From Pseudomonadaceae bacterium SI-3 (GTDB lineage: Bacteria; Pseudomonadota; Gammaproteobacteria; Pseudomonadales; Pseudomonadaceae), in the NCBI GenBank assembly GCA_004010935.1, contig CP026511.1:1-64000 (forward strand): 64,000 nt of DNA. The letters are read 5' to 3'. Both the position numbers and the translations under genes were made by a program. Position 1 is the stretch's first letter. Each line of letters opens with the position of its first letter. Positions 49,059-60,586 of this stretch are shown here, one piece after another. The notes beneath the pieces were generated by a model. That model saw only the letters and a program-made list of their open reading frames with translations. It was not told the origin of the DNA and did not search any database.

Positions 49059-50432
49059 TCAGAAGAAGGTAAGCCCCGCCTGGAACAGCCGCTCCACGTC
49101 GCGGATATGCTTCTTGTCGACGAGAAACAGGATCACGTGATCGCCTGATTCGATGACCGTATTGTCATGGGCAATCAGCACCTCTTCGTCACGGATCACG
49201 GCGCCGATGGTGGTGCCGGGCGGCAATGCGATCTTGCCGATAGCCCGGCCAACCACCTTGCTGGAGCGTGAGTCACCGTGGGCGATCACCTCGATTGCCT
49301 CGGCGGCACCGCGGCGCAAGGAGTGGGCGCTGACGATATCGCCGCGGCGCACGTGGGTCAGCAAGGTGCCAATGGTGGCCAGCTGCGGGCTGATGGCGAT
49401 ATCGATCTCACCGCCCTGGACCAGATCGACATAGGCCGGGTTGTTGATGATGCACATGACCTTACGCGCGCCGAGACGCTTGGCCAGCAGCGACGACATG
49501 ATGTTCGCTTCGTCGTCGTTGGTCAGGGCTAGGAAGACGTCGGCATCGTTGATGTTCTCCTCCACCAGCAGGTCGCGATCGGAAGCGCTGCCCTGCAGGA
49601 TGATGGTGCTGTCCAGCGTGTCGGAGAGGTAGCGGCAGCGCGCCGGGTTCATTTCGATGATCTTGACCTGATAGCGGCTTTCGATGGCTTCGGCGAGGCG
49701 CTCCCCAATGTGGCCGCCGCCAGCAATGACGATGCGTTTGTAGTTGTCGTCCAGCCGGCGCATCTCACTCATCACCGCGCGGATGTGGCCGCGCGCCGCG
49801 ATGAAGAACACCTCGTCATCAGCTTCGATGACCGTATCGCCTTGCGGCAGGATCGCCTGGTTGCGTCGGAATATCGCGGCCACACGCGTGTCGACGTTGG
49901 GCATGTGTTTGCGGATCTGGCGCAGCTCCTGCCCCACCAGCGGCCCACCGTAGTAGGCCCGCACGGCGACCAGCTGTGCCTTGCCACCCGCGAAGTCGAT
50001 CACCTGCAGCGAGCCAGGGTGCTCGATCAGACGCTTGATGTAGTTGGTCACTACCTGTTCGGGGCTGATCAGCACGTCGACCGGAATCGCCTCGTTACTG
50101 AACAGGCCGGAGCGGGTGAGATACACCGACTCACGGACTCGGGCAATCTTGGTCGGTGTGTGGAACAGGGTGTAGGCAACCTGACAGGCAACCATGTTGG
50201 TTTCGTCGCTGTTGGTTACGGCGACCAGCATGTCGGCGTCATCCGCACCCGCCTGGCGCAGTACCGTCGGGAATGAACCGCGGCCTACCACGGTGCGGAT
50301 GTCCAGCCGATCGCCGAGATCACGCAGGCGATCAGCGTCGGTGTCGACCACGGTGATGTCGTTGGCTTCGCTGGCGAGATTTTCGGCAAGCGTACCGCCC
50401 ACCTGCCCTGCGCCGAGAATAATGATCTTCAC
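49059..50432 (-). CDS. trkA: Trk potassium uptake regulatory protein TrkA
   Basis: TrkA is the cytoplasmic NAD(H)-binding gating subunit of the Trk K+ channel. The 457 residues form two Rossmann (RCK-N) halves, each with a Gly-rich loop: [18 protein letters not shown] and [18 protein letters not shown], plus two RCK-C domains. The length is standard. It is downstream of rsmB on the same strand, as in P. aeruginosa. Confidence 0.97.
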   Translation of the reverse strand: MKIIILGAGQVGGTLAENLASEANDITVVDTDADRLRDLGDRLDIRTVVGRGSFPTVLRQAGADDADMLVAVTNSDETNMVACQVAYTLFHTPTKIARVRESVYLTRSGLFSNEAIPVDVLISPEQVVTNYIKRLIEHPGSLQVIDFAGGKAQLVAVRAYYGGPLVGQELRQIRKHMPNVDTRVAAIFRRNQAILPQGDTVIEADDEVFFIAARGHIRAVMSEMRRLDDNYKRIVIAGGGHIGERLAEAIESRYQVKIIEMNPARCRYLSDTLDSTIILQGSASDRDLLVEENINDADVFLALTNDDEANIMSSLLAKRLGARKVMCIINNPAYVDLVQGGEIDIAISPQLATIGTLLTHVRRGDIVSAHSLRRGAAEAIEVIAHGDSRSSKVVGRAIGKIALPPGTTIGAVIRDEEVLIAHDNTVIESGDHVILFLVDKKHIRDVERLFQAGLTFF

Positions 50433-50504
50433 GCGATCGCTCCTGAAAGGCGGCTTGTAACCGCCACAGCATGGGGTGGCCGAGACATTGGCGTCTGGCC
50501 CACC

Positions 50505-51833
50505 TTAGGATTGTCGGCCATTGGGTTGGGCCGCGACTTTTATCAATTTGGCGTAGTAGAAGCCGTCGTGGCCATTGTCCTGAGGCAACAGCTGACGTCC
50601 ATGCGTCTGTTCGACGCCGAAACCCTTGGGCAGGTCCAATTCTCGGGCGCCGGTCGTGCGCGCCAGGAAGGCTTCGATCACCTCGCGGTTTTCGGTCGGC
50701 AGCACCGAACAGGTGGCGTACAGCAGCACCCCGCCCACTGCCAGGGTTGGCCACAGCGCATCGAGCATCTCGCCCTGCAGCGTGGCCAGCGGCGCGATGT
50801 CATCGGCCTGGCGCGCCAGCTTGATGTCCGGATGGCGACGGATCACGCCGGTGGCCGAACACGGTGCGTCGAGCAAGATCCGCTGGAACAGTTGGCCGTC
50901 CCACCAGACCTCGGTGGCGCGGGCATCGGCAGCCACCAGTTTGGCGTCGAGCTGCAAGCGGTTGAGGTTTTCCTGCACACGCTGCAATCGTTTCGGCTCA
51001 AGGTCCAGCGCGATGACTTCAGCCAAGGCAGGCTCGCGTTCGAGAATGTGGCAGGTCTTGCCGCCCGGGGCGCAGCAGGCGTCCAGCACGCGTTGACCGG
51101 GGGCCAGATCGAGCAGACCGGCGGCCAGCTGCGCCGCCTCGTCCTGCACACTGATGCGGCCCTCGGCAAAGCCAGGCAGCTGAGTGACGTCGCAGGCCGC
51201 GGCGAGTCGGATGCCATCTTTGCTGTGGCTGCAGCGGAAGGCCTCGATGCCAGCTTTCTGCAGTTCCGCGAGATAGGTGTCGCGCTCGACCTGGCGGTGG
51301 TTGACTCGCAGCATCATCGGAGGATGCAGGTTGTTCGCCGTGCAGATTGCTTCCCAGTGCTCCGGCCAATGCGCCTTGAGCGATTTCTGCAGCCAGCGCG
51401 GGTGGGCGAAGCGAATCACCGGATCGCGTTCGAGCTCGGCGAACAGCGCTTCGCCGTCACGCTGGGCGTTGCGCAGCACCGCGTTGAGCAAGCCTTTCGC
51501 CCAGGGCTTCTTCAGCTTCTCGGCGCAGCCAACGGTTTCGCCAATGGCGGCATGCGGCGGAATGCGGGTGTAGAACAGCTGGTACAGGCCGACTAGCAGT
51601 AAGGCTTCGACATCACGGTCCGCTGCCTTGAACGGCTTCTGCAACAAGCGCTCGGCGAGGCCTGACAGACGTGGCTGCCAGCGGGCAGTGCCAAATGCCA
51701 GTTCCTGAGTCAGGCCGCGGTCACGGGCGTCGACCTTACCCAATACATCCGGAAGGCTGCTGTTCAGCGAGGCCTTGCCGGACAGCACCACAGCTAGCGC
51801 GCGTGCTGCGGCGAGACGCGGATTTATCAACAT
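50505..51833 (-). CDS. rsmB: 16S rRNA m5C967 methyltransferase RsmB
   Basis: RsmB methylates C967 of 16S rRNA. The 442 residues have an N-terminal NusB-like RNA-binding region and a methyltransferase domain with [14 protein letters not shown] (AdoMet loop), [17 protein letters not shown] (first catalytic Cys) and [14 protein letters not shown] (second catalytic Cys). It shares one base with the fmt stop (TAATG). Confidence 0.97.
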   Translation of the reverse strand: MLINPRLAAARALAVVLSGKASLNSSLPDVLGKVDARDRGLTQELAFGTARWQPRLSGLAERLLQKPFKAADRDVEALLLVGLYQLFYTRIPPHAAIGETVGCAEKLKKPWAKGLLNAVLRNAQRDGEALFAELERDPVIRFAHPRWLQKSLKAHWPEHWEAICTANNLHPPMMLRVNHRQVERDTYLAELQKAGIEAFRCSHSKDGIRLAAACDVTQLPGFAEGRISVQDEAAQLAAGLLDLAPGQRVLDACCAPGGKTCHILEREPALAEVIALDLEPKRLQRVQENLNRLQLDAKLVAADARATEVWWDGQLFQRILLDAPCSATGVIRRHPDIKLARQADDIAPLATLQGEMLDALWPTLAVGGVLLYATCSVLPTENREVIEAFLARTTGARELDLPKGFGVEQTHGRQLLPQDNGHDGFYYAKLIKVAAQPNGRQS

Positions 51834-52762
51834 TATTCGAACGCCTTGCCGACGGCAAACTGTTCGCGGCGGCTATTGAACAGGTCGCTGACGGCCAGTG
51901 CCTTGCCGCCAGGGAGTTGCAGACGGGTGAGCGTCAGCGAACCCTCGCCACAGGCAACCTCCAGGCCGTCCTTGCTTGCTTCGATGATCTGGCCCGGCGC
52001 GCCCTGACCTGTGGATAGTTGCGCGGCGTGAACTTTCACCGGCGCGCCGTCGAGGCTGCTGTGGCAAATCGGCCAGGGATTGAACGCCCGCACCAGGCGT
52101 TCAAGCTCAACTGCGGGGCGCTGCCAGTCGAGGCGAGCTTCGTCCTTGTTGAGCTTGTGCGCATAGGTAGCCAGGCTGTCGTCCTGGACTTCGCCTTTCA
52201 GTGTGCCGGCTTCCAGCGCCGCTGCCGCCTCGATCACGGCGCGCGAGCCGAGTTCGGCGAGGCGATCATGCAGGGTGCCGCCCGTATCCTCACGGGTAAT
52301 CGGCGTGCTGACCTTGAGCAGCATCGGCCCGGTATCCAGCCCTGCTTCCATTTGCATGACGGTGACACCTGATTCGGTATCGCCTGCTTCAATGGCCCGC
52401 TGAATCGGCGCTGCGCCACGCCAACGTGGCAACAACGAGGCATGGCTGTTGATACAGCCCAGGCGCGGCATGTCCAGCACGGCCTGCGGCAGAATCAAGC
52501 CATAGGCGACCACGACCATCAGGTCCGCCTCCAAACCGGCCAGCTCTGCCTGGGCAGCCGGGTCGCGCAGGGTCTGGGGTTGATACACAGGTATGGCGTG
52601 CTGCAGCGCCAACTGCTTGACCGGGCTGGGCATCAGTTTCTGGCCACGACCTGCCGGGCGATCCGGCTGCGTATACACCGCCACGACCTGACGCTTGGCG
52701 TCGAGCAGGGCTTGTAGATGCTGAGCGGCGAATTCCGGCGTGCCGGCGAAAACGATGCGCAT
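51833..52762 (-). CDS. fmt: Methionyl-tRNA formyltransferase
   Basis: Fmt formylates Met-tRNAi. ATG 52762 gives 309 residues starting [19 protein letters not shown]; the frame extends upstream only into non-coding sequence. Signature segments are [16 protein letters not shown] and [11 protein letters not shown]. It is paired with def (deformylase) upstream, with a terminator-like hairpin between them. Confidence 0.98.
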   Translation of the reverse strand: MRIVFAGTPEFAAQHLQALLDAKRQVVAVYTQPDRPAGRGQKLMPSPVKQLALQHAIPVYQPQTLRDPAAQAELAGLEADLMVVVAYGLILPQAVLDMPRLGCINSHASLLPRWRGAAPIQRAIEAGDTESGVTVMQMEAGLDTGPMLLKVSTPITREDTGGTLHDRLAELGSRAVIEAAAALEAGTLKGEVQDDSLATYAHKLNKDEARLDWQRPAVELERLVRAFNPWPICHSSLDGAPVKVHAAQLSTGQGAPGQIIEASKDGLEVACGEGSLTLTRLQLPGGKALAVSDLFNSRREQFAVGKAFE

Positions 52763-52775
52763 AGAAGACTCATCA

Positions 52776-52804
52776 ATAAAAAAGGCTTGCTGCTGCAAGC
52801 CTTT
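52776..52804 (-). terminator. Intrinsic terminator between def and fmt
   Basis: On the minus strand AGGCTTGC pairs with GCAAGCCT (52783-52790 with 52795-52802) and leads into TTTTTTATT. It would end or attenuate the def transcript before fmt. Confidence 0.85.
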
Positions 52805-52815
52805 GGAGTGGGAGA

Positions 52816-53322
52816 TCAAGCCTGCTGACGGTGAAGCTTTTCCAGCTTCTTCTTGATCCGGTCGCGCTTGAGGTTGGAAAGATAATCGACGAACAGCTTG
52901 CCGTTGAGGTGATCGCATTCGTGCTGGATGCAGACCGCGAGCAGACCTTCGGCAATCAGCTCATAGGGCTGACCGTCGCGGTCCAGCGCCTTGATCTTCA
53001 CCTTTTGTGGACGATCTACGTTTTCGTAGAAGCCGGGGACCGACAGGCATCCTTCCTGGTACTGCTCCATCTCGTCGGTGAGGAACTCAAACTCGGGATT
53101 GATGAAGACCCGTGGCTCGGTCTTGTCTTCGGACAGGTCCATCACCACGATCCGCTTGTGCACGTTGACCTGCGTGGCGGCCAGGCCGATGCCCGGTGCG
53201 TCGTACATGGTCTCGAACATGTCGTCGATAAGCTGACGAATGCCGTCGTCGACCACGTCCACCGGCTTGGCGATGGTGCGCAGGCGTGGATCGGGAAATT
53301 CTAGGATGTTCAGGATTGCCAT
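52816..53322 (-). CDS. def: Peptide deformylase
   Basis: Def removes the formyl group from nascent proteins. The 168 residues contain all three metal-site motifs: [15 protein letters not shown] (Cys ligand) and QHECDHLNG (two His ligands and catalytic Glu). Length and N-terminus ([18 protein letters not shown]) are standard. Divergent from the LysM gene. Confidence 0.98.
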   Translation of the reverse strand: MAILNILEFPDPRLRTIAKPVDVVDDGIRQLIDDMFETMYDAPGIGLAATQVNVHKRIVVMDLSEDKTEPRVFINPEFEFLTDEMEQYQEGCLSVPGFYENVDRPQKVKIKALDRDGQPYELIAEGLLAVCIQHECDHLNGKLFVDYLSNLKRDRIKKKLEKLHRQQA

Positions 53323-53470
53323 ATGCGTTTGTGATGCACTTATGGAATAAAGTCAAAAGCCGCTGCTAAGATGCCGAGCAGCTTGTAAACGGCTTAACGC
53401 CGCTTTCCACAAGGGTTTCTGCGGCGCTAGGGCGCTTTACGTGAAGGCACATCATAAAGGGATTCACCAC

Positions 53471-54496
53471 ATGAGGAAATCACTACTCGCCCTGCTGTTG
53501 GTGGCGGTTGGCGGCATGGCGCAGGCCGCTGTGGAGCTGAAGGATGGCCATCCTGAGCAATACACCGTAGTGAAAGGCGACACACTCTGGGACATTTCCG
53601 GCCGCTTTCTCAGCGAGCCCTGGAAATGGCCGGAACTCTGGCATGCGAACCCGCAGGTGGAAAACCCGCATCTGATCTATCCGGGCGACAGCCTCAGCCT
53701 GGTCTACGTCGACGGCCAACCGCGCATCATGCTCAACCGTGGCGCGTCGCGCGGGACCATCAAGCTCTCGCCAACCGTTCGCACGACACCCATGGCCGAG
53801 GCCATCAGCACCATTCCGCTGGAAGCCATCAATAGCTTTCTGCTGAGTAACCGCATTGTCGACAGCGCAGCAGAGTTCGAGGCCGCTCCTTACATCGTGG
53901 CAGGCAACGCCGAGCGCGTGATCAGTGGCTCTGGCGATCGCGTCTACGGCCGCGGCGAGTTCCAGGATGACATCGGTATCTACGGCATCTTCCGTCAGGG
54001 CAAGACTTACGTGGACCCGGAGACCGGGGAATTCCTAGGTATTAACGCCGACGATGTTGGCACCGCCGAGCTTCTCGACATGGAAGGTGACATTGCCACC
54101 ATGATGCTCACGCGGGTCACTCAGGAAGCGCGCATCGGCGACCGCCTGTTCCCCAGTGAAGAGCGCGCAGTGAATTCGACCTTCATGCCGAGCGAGCCGA
54201 AAGAAGAGATCAACGGTGTGATTCTGGATGTGCCGCGCGGCGTGACGCAGATCGGTCAGTTCGATGTGGTTACCCTGAACCGGGGTGCGCGTGACGGGCT
54301 GAATGTTGGCAACGTGCTTGCCGTGTACAAGACCGGCGAAACCGTCCGCGACCGGGTCACCGGTGAAAACGTGAAGATTCCGGACGAGCGTTCGGGCTTG
54401 CTGATGGTGTTCCGCACCTACGACAAGCTCAGCTATGGCCTGGTCCTGCAGGCAACTCGCTCACTGTCGGTGATGGATAAGGTGCGCAACCCCTGA
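53471..54496 (+). CDS. LysM-domain peptidoglycan-binding protein
   Basis: A 341-residue secreted protein. ATG 53471 gives a clean signal peptide (MRKSLLALLLVAVGGMAQAA). A LysM domain (YTVVKGDTLWDISGRFL, about 35-75) follows; the remainder is the conserved region found in PA0020-type proteins. It lies between def and dprA as in other pseudomonads. It likely acts at the cell wall. Confidence 0.93.
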   Translation: MRKSLLALLLVAVGGMAQAAVELKDGHPEQYTVVKGDTLWDISGRFLSEPWKWPELWHANPQVENPHLIYPGDSLSLVYVDGQPRIMLNRGASRGTIKLSPTVRTTPMAEAISTIPLEAINSFLLSNRIVDSAAEFEAAPYIVAGNAERVISGSGDRVYGRGEFQDDIGIYGIFRQGKTYVDPETGEFLGINADDVGTAELLDMEGDIATMMLTRVTQEARIGDRLFPSEERAVNSTFMPSEPKEEINGVILDVPRGVTQIGQFDVVTLNRGARDGLNVGNVLAVYKTGETVRDRVTGENVKIPDERSGLLMVFRTYDKLSYGLVLQATRSLSVMDKVRNP

Positions 54497-54504
54497 TACC
54501 CCCC

Positions 54505-54530
54505 AAGCCCCGCATCGCGGGGCTTGTCAT
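54505..54530 (+). terminator. Hairpin after the LysM gene
   Basis: AAGCCCCGC (54505-54513) pairs with GCGGGGCTT (54517-54525) around a 3-base loop, followed by a modest T-containing tail. Confidence 0.75.
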
Positions 54531-54580
54531 TTCTGAACAGCACTGCATGGATGCGGTGCCAAGAGACAAGGACTGTTCTC

Positions 54581-55672
54581 ATGCCTTCGATTTCCCCTGC
54601 CGAACTGGAAGCACGCCTGCGCCTGCATTTGTTGCCGGAGCTGGGCCCGCGTCGCCTGCATAAATTGCTCAGTGCCTTTCCCGATGCGTCCTCAGCGCTC
54701 AGCGCGCCAGCCTCCGCGTGGCGCTCGTTGGGCTTGCCGGTCAGTTGTGCCGACGCCAGGCGCAGCCCGGCGATCCGCGAGCGAGCCGCGGCCAGCCTGG
54801 TCTGGTTGGAGGCACCGGGGCACCATCTGCTGATGTGGGATGACCCGGCGTATCCCGGGTTGCTAGAGGAGCTGCCGGACGCCCCACTCCTGTTGTTCAT
54901 CGAGGGTGATCCAGGCCTGCTTGAGCGACCGCAGCTGGCCATGGTCGGCAGCCGTCGCGCCTCTCGACCAGGGCTGGATAACGCCACTGCCTTTGCGCGC
55001 AGCCTGGCTCGCGGCGGTTTCGTGATTACCAGCGGGCTGGCCCTGGGTATCGACGGCGCAGCACACCAGGGTGCGCTGGATGTGGGTGGCAAGACGATCG
55101 CCGTACTGGGTACGGGGCTGCAGTGCCTTTATCCGCGTCGCCATCTGGGGCTGGCTGCGCGCATTGTTGAGGGTGGTGGTGCGGTGGTCTCAGAACTGCC
55201 GCTCGACTGTCCGCCGCAGGCCGCCAACTTTCCTCGTCGTAATCGAATCATCAGCGGCTTGTCATTGGGTGTGCTGGTGGTCGAGGCAAGTCCTTCGAGC
55301 GGCTCGCTGATCACCGCCCGCCTGGCTGCCGAACAGGGCCGTGAGGTCTATGCGATCCCCGGCTCGATCCACCATCCCGGCGCCCGAGGCTGTCACCAGC
55401 TGATTCGCCAGGGCGCTGCACTGGTGGAAAGTGTCGACGACGTACTGCAGGCCTTGCGCGGCTGGCAGCAAGCCCCGGCCACGCCCGAAGCGCAACGATC
55501 CGAGCCGATGCACCCGTTGCTCGCCCAGCTGCATGCCGCTCCCATGAGCAGCGAGGTGCTGGCAGATGCCGTGAACCAGCCCTTGTCAGAAATCCTCGCA
55601 GCGCTCACCGAGCTGGAAATCGAGGGACTCGTCGCTTGCGAGAACGGTCGCTGGGTCGCTTGCGCGGGTTGA
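54581..55672 (+). CDS. dprA: DNA processing protein DprA (Smf)
   Basis: DprA protects incoming single-stranded DNA and loads RecA in natural transformation. ATG 54581 gives 363 residues starting MPSISPAELEARLRLHLLPELG. The Rossmann-like core holds GSRRASRPG, ITSGLALGIDGAAHQGAL and PRRNRIISGLS; a C-terminal winged-helix (DJR) region ends it. The complete gene fits the natural competence known in P. stutzeri. Confidence 0.96.
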   Translation: MPSISPAELEARLRLHLLPELGPRRLHKLLSAFPDASSALSAPASAWRSLGLPVSCADARRSPAIRERAAASLVWLEAPGHHLLMWDDPAYPGLLEELPDAPLLLFIEGDPGLLERPQLAMVGSRRASRPGLDNATAFARSLARGGFVITSGLALGIDGAAHQGALDVGGKTIAVLGTGLQCLYPRRHLGLAARIVEGGGAVVSELPLDCPPQAANFPRRNRIISGLSLGVLVVEASPSSGSLITARLAAEQGREVYAIPGSIHHPGARGCHQLIRQGAALVESVDDVLQALRGWQQAPATPEAQRSEPMHPLLAQLHAAPMSSEVLADAVNQPLSEILAALTELEIEGLVACENGRWVACAG

Positions 55673-55735
55673 GGCCTGCTGTACTGCCGACAGCGCTTGG
55701 GTACACTTCGCCGATCAGTCTCAGGGGAGGTGGCA

Positions 55736-56293
55736 ATGGTCGGCAATTGGCGTGTGCAGCAGGCGGCGCGGGTCGTCAGGCGTGGCGGGGTGATCGCCTA
55801 TCCGACCGAGGCGGTCTGGGGCTTGGGCTGCGATCCTTGGGATAGCGACGCGGTACATCGGTTGCTGGCTCTGAAGGAGCGGCCGGTGGAGAAAGGACTG
55901 ATTCTGGTCGCCGACTGCGTCGAGCAATTCGATTTTCTGCTGGAAGACCTTCCTGAGCGTTGGCTGGACCGTTTGGTTGGCAGCTGGCCGGGGCCGAATA
56001 CCTGGCTGGTCCCGCACCGTGATCGCTTGCCAGACTGGATCACCGGCCAACACGACAGTGTTGCACTGCGTGTGACCGATCACCCGCTGGTGGCGAGGCT
56101 TTGCGCCTTAACCGGCCCATTGGTGTCCACCTCGGCCAACCCGGCCGGCCGACCTTCGGCGCGCTCACGTCTGCGCGTCGAGCAGTACTTCCCAGGGGAT
56201 CTGGACGGCGTGCTTGGCGGCAGCCTGGGCGGCCGTAAAAACCCCTCCACCATTCGCGATATACGAAACGGCGAGGTCATCCGCGCTTCCTGA
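55736..56293 (+). CDS. tsaC: Threonylcarbamoyl-AMP synthase TsaC (YrdC family)
   Basis: TsaC makes threonylcarbamoyl-AMP for the t6A37 tRNA modification. ATG 55736, after GGGGAGGTGGC, gives 185 residues. Typical segments are [20 protein letters not shown] (start), [14 protein letters not shown] and [14 protein letters not shown]. It follows dprA closely. Confidence 0.96.
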   Translation: MVGNWRVQQAARVVRRGGVIAYPTEAVWGLGCDPWDSDAVHRLLALKERPVEKGLILVADCVEQFDFLLEDLPERWLDRLVGSWPGPNTWLVPHRDRLPDWITGQHDSVALRVTDHPLVARLCALTGPLVSTSANPAGRPSARSRLRVEQYFPGDLDGVLGGSLGGRKNPSTIRDIRNGEVIRAS

Positions 56294-56321
56294 CGCCAGG
56301 GCGCGCTGGTTCCCAGCCAGT

Positions 56322-57299
56322 TCAGGGCAGGAGGATGGTCGAGCCGGTCGTCTTGCCTGCGGCGAGCTGGCGCTGCGCCTCGGCAGCGTCGGCGAGCGGG
56401 TAACGCTGGCCGATCTCCACCTTGATCTGGCCGCTGGCGATCATCTCGAACAGCTCGGTCGCCATGCCTCGCAGGCGTTCGGCTGAGGTGGCGTAACCGG
56501 CCAGAGTTGGCCGGGTGACATACAGCGAGCCCTTCTGAGCCAGTACGCCAAGATTGACCCCGGTAACCGCGCCGGATGCATTGCCGAAGCTGACCAGCAG
56601 GCCACGCGGGGCGACACAATCGAGCGAGACGTCCCAGCTGCTCTTGCCCACCGAGTCGTAGACAACCGGACATTTCTGACCGTCAGTCAGCTCCAACACG
56701 CGCTGGACGATGTCTTCCTGAGTGCGATCGATAGTCTCCCAGGCGCCCAGTGATTTGGCGCGCACGGCCTTTTCTGCCGAGCCAACCACGCCGATCAGCC
56801 GCGCACCGATGGCCTTGGCCCACTGACAGGCGATCGAGCCGACACCACCGGCCGCCGCGTGGAAAAGGATGGTCTCTCCTGCTTTCAGCTCATAGGTCTG
56901 GCGCAGCAGATATTGAGTCGTCAGGCCCTTGAGCATCACCGAGGCGGCTTGTTCGAAGCTCACGCTTTCGGGCAGCTTGACCAGATGCCGCGCTGGAAGG
57001 GTGTGGTGTTCACCGTAAGCACCCAGCGGCCCGGTCGCGTAAGCGACACGATCACCTACCGCGAAATCATCGACGCCCTCACCCAGCGCTTCGACGACAC
57101 CGGCACCTTCGGTGCCCAGGCCCGACGGAAGGCTCGGCGGCGCGTAGAGCCCGCTGCGGAAGTAAGTGTCGATGAAGTTCAGACCGATCGCATGGTTACG
57201 CACGCGGACCTCACCAGCGCCTGGTTCCGCGACCGGGACGTCGACCTGTTCGAGGACTTCAGGACCACCGTGCTGACTGAACTGGATGCGCTGCGACAT
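56322..57299 (-). CDS. qor: NADPH:quinone oxidoreductase
   Basis: A zinc-free medium-chain dehydrogenase/reductase. ATG 57299 follows AGGAGTCGAT and gives 325 residues (MSQRIQFSQHGGPEVLEQVD). The NADPH-binding loop AAAGGVGSIACQWAKAIGA is intact. It reduces quinones in the cytoplasm; natural substrate uncertain. It matches PA0023 by position. Confidence 0.94.
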   Translation of the reverse strand: MSQRIQFSQHGGPEVLEQVDVPVAEPGAGEVRVRNHAIGLNFIDTYFRSGLYAPPSLPSGLGTEGAGVVEALGEGVDDFAVGDRVAYATGPLGAYGEHHTLPARHLVKLPESVSFEQAASVMLKGLTTQYLLRQTYELKAGETILFHAAAGGVGSIACQWAKAIGARLIGVVGSAEKAVRAKSLGAWETIDRTQEDIVQRVLELTDGQKCPVVYDSVGKSSWDVSLDCVAPRGLLVSFGNASGAVTGVNLGVLAQKGSLYVTRPTLAGYATSAERLRGMATELFEMIASGQIKVEIGQRYPLADAAEAQRQLAAGKTTGSTILLP

Positions 57300-57321
57300 A
57301 TCGACTCCTGACAAATACTAA

Positions 57322-58371
<1,050 letters not shown>

Positions 58372-58416
58372 ATAGCCCCCACCACCTCTGAATCGCTACT
58401 GCTTTTAGGAGCATCA

Positions 58417-59235
58417 ATGGACCGTTACGGCGTCTTCGGCAACCCCATCGGCCACAGCAAATCGCCTCAGATCCACCGTCTGTTTGCCGAGCAGACCGGG
58501 CAGACGCTCAGCTACGAGCCTTTGCTGGCGCCGCTCGATGACTTTCCCGGCTATGCCCGCGCATTCTTCGAACAGGGGTTGGGCGCCAATGTCACCGTGC
58601 CCTTCAAGGAACAGGCGTTTCGCCTTGCCGACCAGCTGAGCGAGCGCGCCCAACGTGCCGGGGCGGTGAACACCCTGAAGAAGCTGGAAGATGGTCGCCT
58701 GCTGGGCGATAACACCGACGGCATTGGCCTGGTCCGCGACTTGCTGGACAACGCTGGCGTCACGCTGCAAGGCAAGCGAATTCTGTTGCTGGGCGCTGGT
58801 GGTGCGGTGCGTGGGGTGCTCGAGCCCCTGCTGGCGCAGCGCCCGGTAGCATTGGTCATATCCAACCGCACCCTGGCCAAGGCCGAACAGCTGGCCGGCG
58901 AGTTCGCCGAGCTGGGGCCGGTCAGTGCAAGCGCCTTCGAGCAGCTGCGAGGCCCGTTCGATGTGATCATCAATGGCACCTCGGCGAGCCTCGGCGGCGA
59001 GCTGCCACCGTTGGGCGATGACCTGATCGACCCTGGCGTTACCCTCTGCTACGACATGATGTACGGCGCGAAGCCGACGCCCTTCTGCCTGTGGGCGGCC
59101 GAACGTGACGCAGCGACCCGCGATGGGCTCGGCATGTTGGTCGAACAGGCGGCGGCGGCCTTCGAGTTGTGGCGCGGGGTTCGGCCGGATTCGGGCCCGG
59201 TTCTGGCGCAGCTGCGCAGCCAGCTCGACGCTTGA
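58417..59235 (+). CDS. aroE: Shikimate dehydrogenase (NADP+)
   Basis: AroE reduces 3-dehydroshikimate in aromatic amino acid synthesis. The 272 residues start [20 protein letters not shown], with the substrate site NVTVPFKE (catalytic Lys), GDNTDGIG and the NADP loop [30 protein letters not shown] precedes the ATG. It follows hemF by 45 bases. Confidence 0.98.
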   Translation: MDRYGVFGNPIGHSKSPQIHRLFAEQTGQTLSYEPLLAPLDDFPGYARAFFEQGLGANVTVPFKEQAFRLADQLSERAQRAGAVNTLKKLEDGRLLGDNTDGIGLVRDLLDNAGVTLQGKRILLLGAGGAVRGVLEPLLAQRPVALVISNRTLAKAEQLAGEFAELGPVSASAFEQLRGPFDVIINGTSASLGGELPPLGDDLIDPGVTLCYDMMYGAKPTPFCLWAAERDAATRDGLGMLVEQAAAAFELWRGVRPDSGPVLAQLRSQLDA

Positions 59236-59242
59236 GGGTCGC

Positions 59243-59851
59243 TCAAATACGGAAGTGAATCTGCTCGTGCAGGTGCTGCGGTGTCTCCAGCTCGTCGACG
59301 ATTCCCGCAGCGATACGCCGTAGCTGCACACGTCGATCACTGGGGTCGAGATCGTCAATCACGCTGAAATCCTCGATCGACAGGTCGTCGCCATCAGCGT
59401 TGGCATCCACCAGCGTCCACTTCAACGGATGCGCAGCAATGCGTTGCAGCGCGGCGGTGACGGTCGGATCGTCGCCCTTCGCGGACAGATCGGCGACCAG
59501 TACCAGCCGTGCGACACCGACCTTTGGCAACCCGGACAGCAAGGCATCGACCGCCTGATACAGGTCATGCGGCTGATTGGCTGCTGCGCCGGAGGCTGTG
59601 GCCAATGACGGGCTGTCGTACAGACAGATCACCGCATCCATCCCGGCCACGCTCTGCGAGACACTGACGGCGTCGAACAGATCACCGGCCTTTGCGCGCA
59701 GTCCTGGGCGGACGGTCATCGAATTGAGATCGTCGACCAGGGCCACGGCTTCGTGTTGCCGCGTCAGCAGCTCGCAGAGCAGCGCGTTACCGAGGCTCGA
59801 ATGCGCGCCATACAGAGCGAATTTGAGCCGCGGCGTTTCAGCGTTGAGCAT
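59243..59851 (-). CDS. NAD(P)-binding Rossmann-fold protein
   Basis: A 202-residue protein. The N-terminal strand-loop-helix (FALYGAHSSLGNALLCELL) is a variant dinucleotide-binding loop (GxxxxLG), followed by AGMDAVICLYD and RLVLVADLSA, as in atypical short-chain/NAD-dependent epimerase-like proteins. Substrate unknown. Convergent with aroE; the next gene upstream on the same strand lies 15 bases away. Confidence 0.8.
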   Translation of the reverse strand: MLNAETPRLKFALYGAHSSLGNALLCELLTRQHEAVALVDDLNSMTVRPGLRAKAGDLFDAVSVSQSVAGMDAVICLYDSPSLATASGAAANQPHDLYQAVDALLSGLPKVGVARLVLVADLSAKGDDPTVTAALQRIAAHPLKWTLVDANADGDDLSIEDFSVIDDLDPSDRRVQLRRIAAGIVDELETPQHLHEQIHFRI

Positions 59852-59866
59852 GACGGCTCGGCCGGA

Positions 59867-60178
59867 TCAGCGACGCGTGGCGAGATAGCCAATCAGCGCA
59901 ACTGCGCCAGCGGCCAGAGCGACCGTGCTCAGCGGATGCTCGCGAGCGCAATCCTTGGCCATGCGCCCGGCATCGCGGCCCCGGGGGGACAGGTCGTGGC
60001 AGTGCTCGTCCCACTTGTTGTCGTTCCACAGCGTCTCGGCGCGCGAGCGCAGCGCATTGAAGCGATGACGCGATTCGCGCGAGGCATCGTCCTTGAGGTC
60101 GTCAAGCGCGGTCATCAAATTCTGGATTTCGCGCTCGATTTCGTCGCGGGTGGTAGGTGTGCGGCTGAAGCGGGACAT
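59867..60178 (-). CDS. DUF883/ElaB-type membrane-anchored protein
   Basis: A 103-residue protein. ATG 60178 is chosen (MSRFSRTPTTRDEIEREI); the longer frame to 60382 has no support. A charged helical region (LMTALDDLKDDASRESRHRF) leads to one C-terminal membrane segment (STVALAAGAVALIGYLATRR), the layout of ElaB/YqjD proteins linked to ribosomes at the inner membrane in stationary phase. Confidence 0.85.
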   Translation of the reverse strand: MSRFSRTPTTRDEIEREIQNLMTALDDLKDDASRESRHRFNALRSRAETLWNDNKWDEHCHDLSPRGRDAGRMAKDCAREHPLSTVALAAGAVALIGYLATRR

Positions 60179-60528
60179 AGCGTTTTCCCCTTTGAATGTA
60201 GGGTTTGGACTCTGCGAAGCAGTGAAGGTGCCTTCGGTCGTGGTCAACCAAAAAAACCGGACTGCTAGAAGCGGACCTATCAATAGTAACTGGGTTCCGC
60301 CGGTCGGCTCGGTTGTGGCGAAAAGTCGCGCTGCCGACAACCTTATGAGCCGCGAGCCGGCAAACCCAGCAGCGCGACGCATGTTGTTCTACGCTTTGGA
60401 TTGTGGCCGTTGCGCTGAACGATCCGTGAGGCGAAACAAGCGAAACGGCCAGAGCCTTGCGCCCGGTCGATACGCTGCAAGCGCCGAAATATAAGGGCTG
60501 GCGGCCATGTTTATGCTCGCCTTTTCCG

Positions 60529-60570
60529 TATAATGCGCGCCGCGTCCGTCTGCTTCGGCGCGCCTTTTTT
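60529..60570 (+). promoter_or_regulatory. -10 box and terminator-like hairpin before pbpG
   Basis: TATAAT (60529-60534) is a perfect -10 box; no convincing -35 lies 17 bases upstream. Directly after it GCGCGCCG (60535-60542) pairs with CGGCGCGC (60556-60563), then TTTTTT. Because the hairpin's first arm starts at the expected transcription start, it may act on DNA or upstream transcripts more than on this RNA. The rest of 60179-60586 shows no gene. Confidence 0.5.
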
Positions 60571-60586
60571 CACTGCCAATTCATCG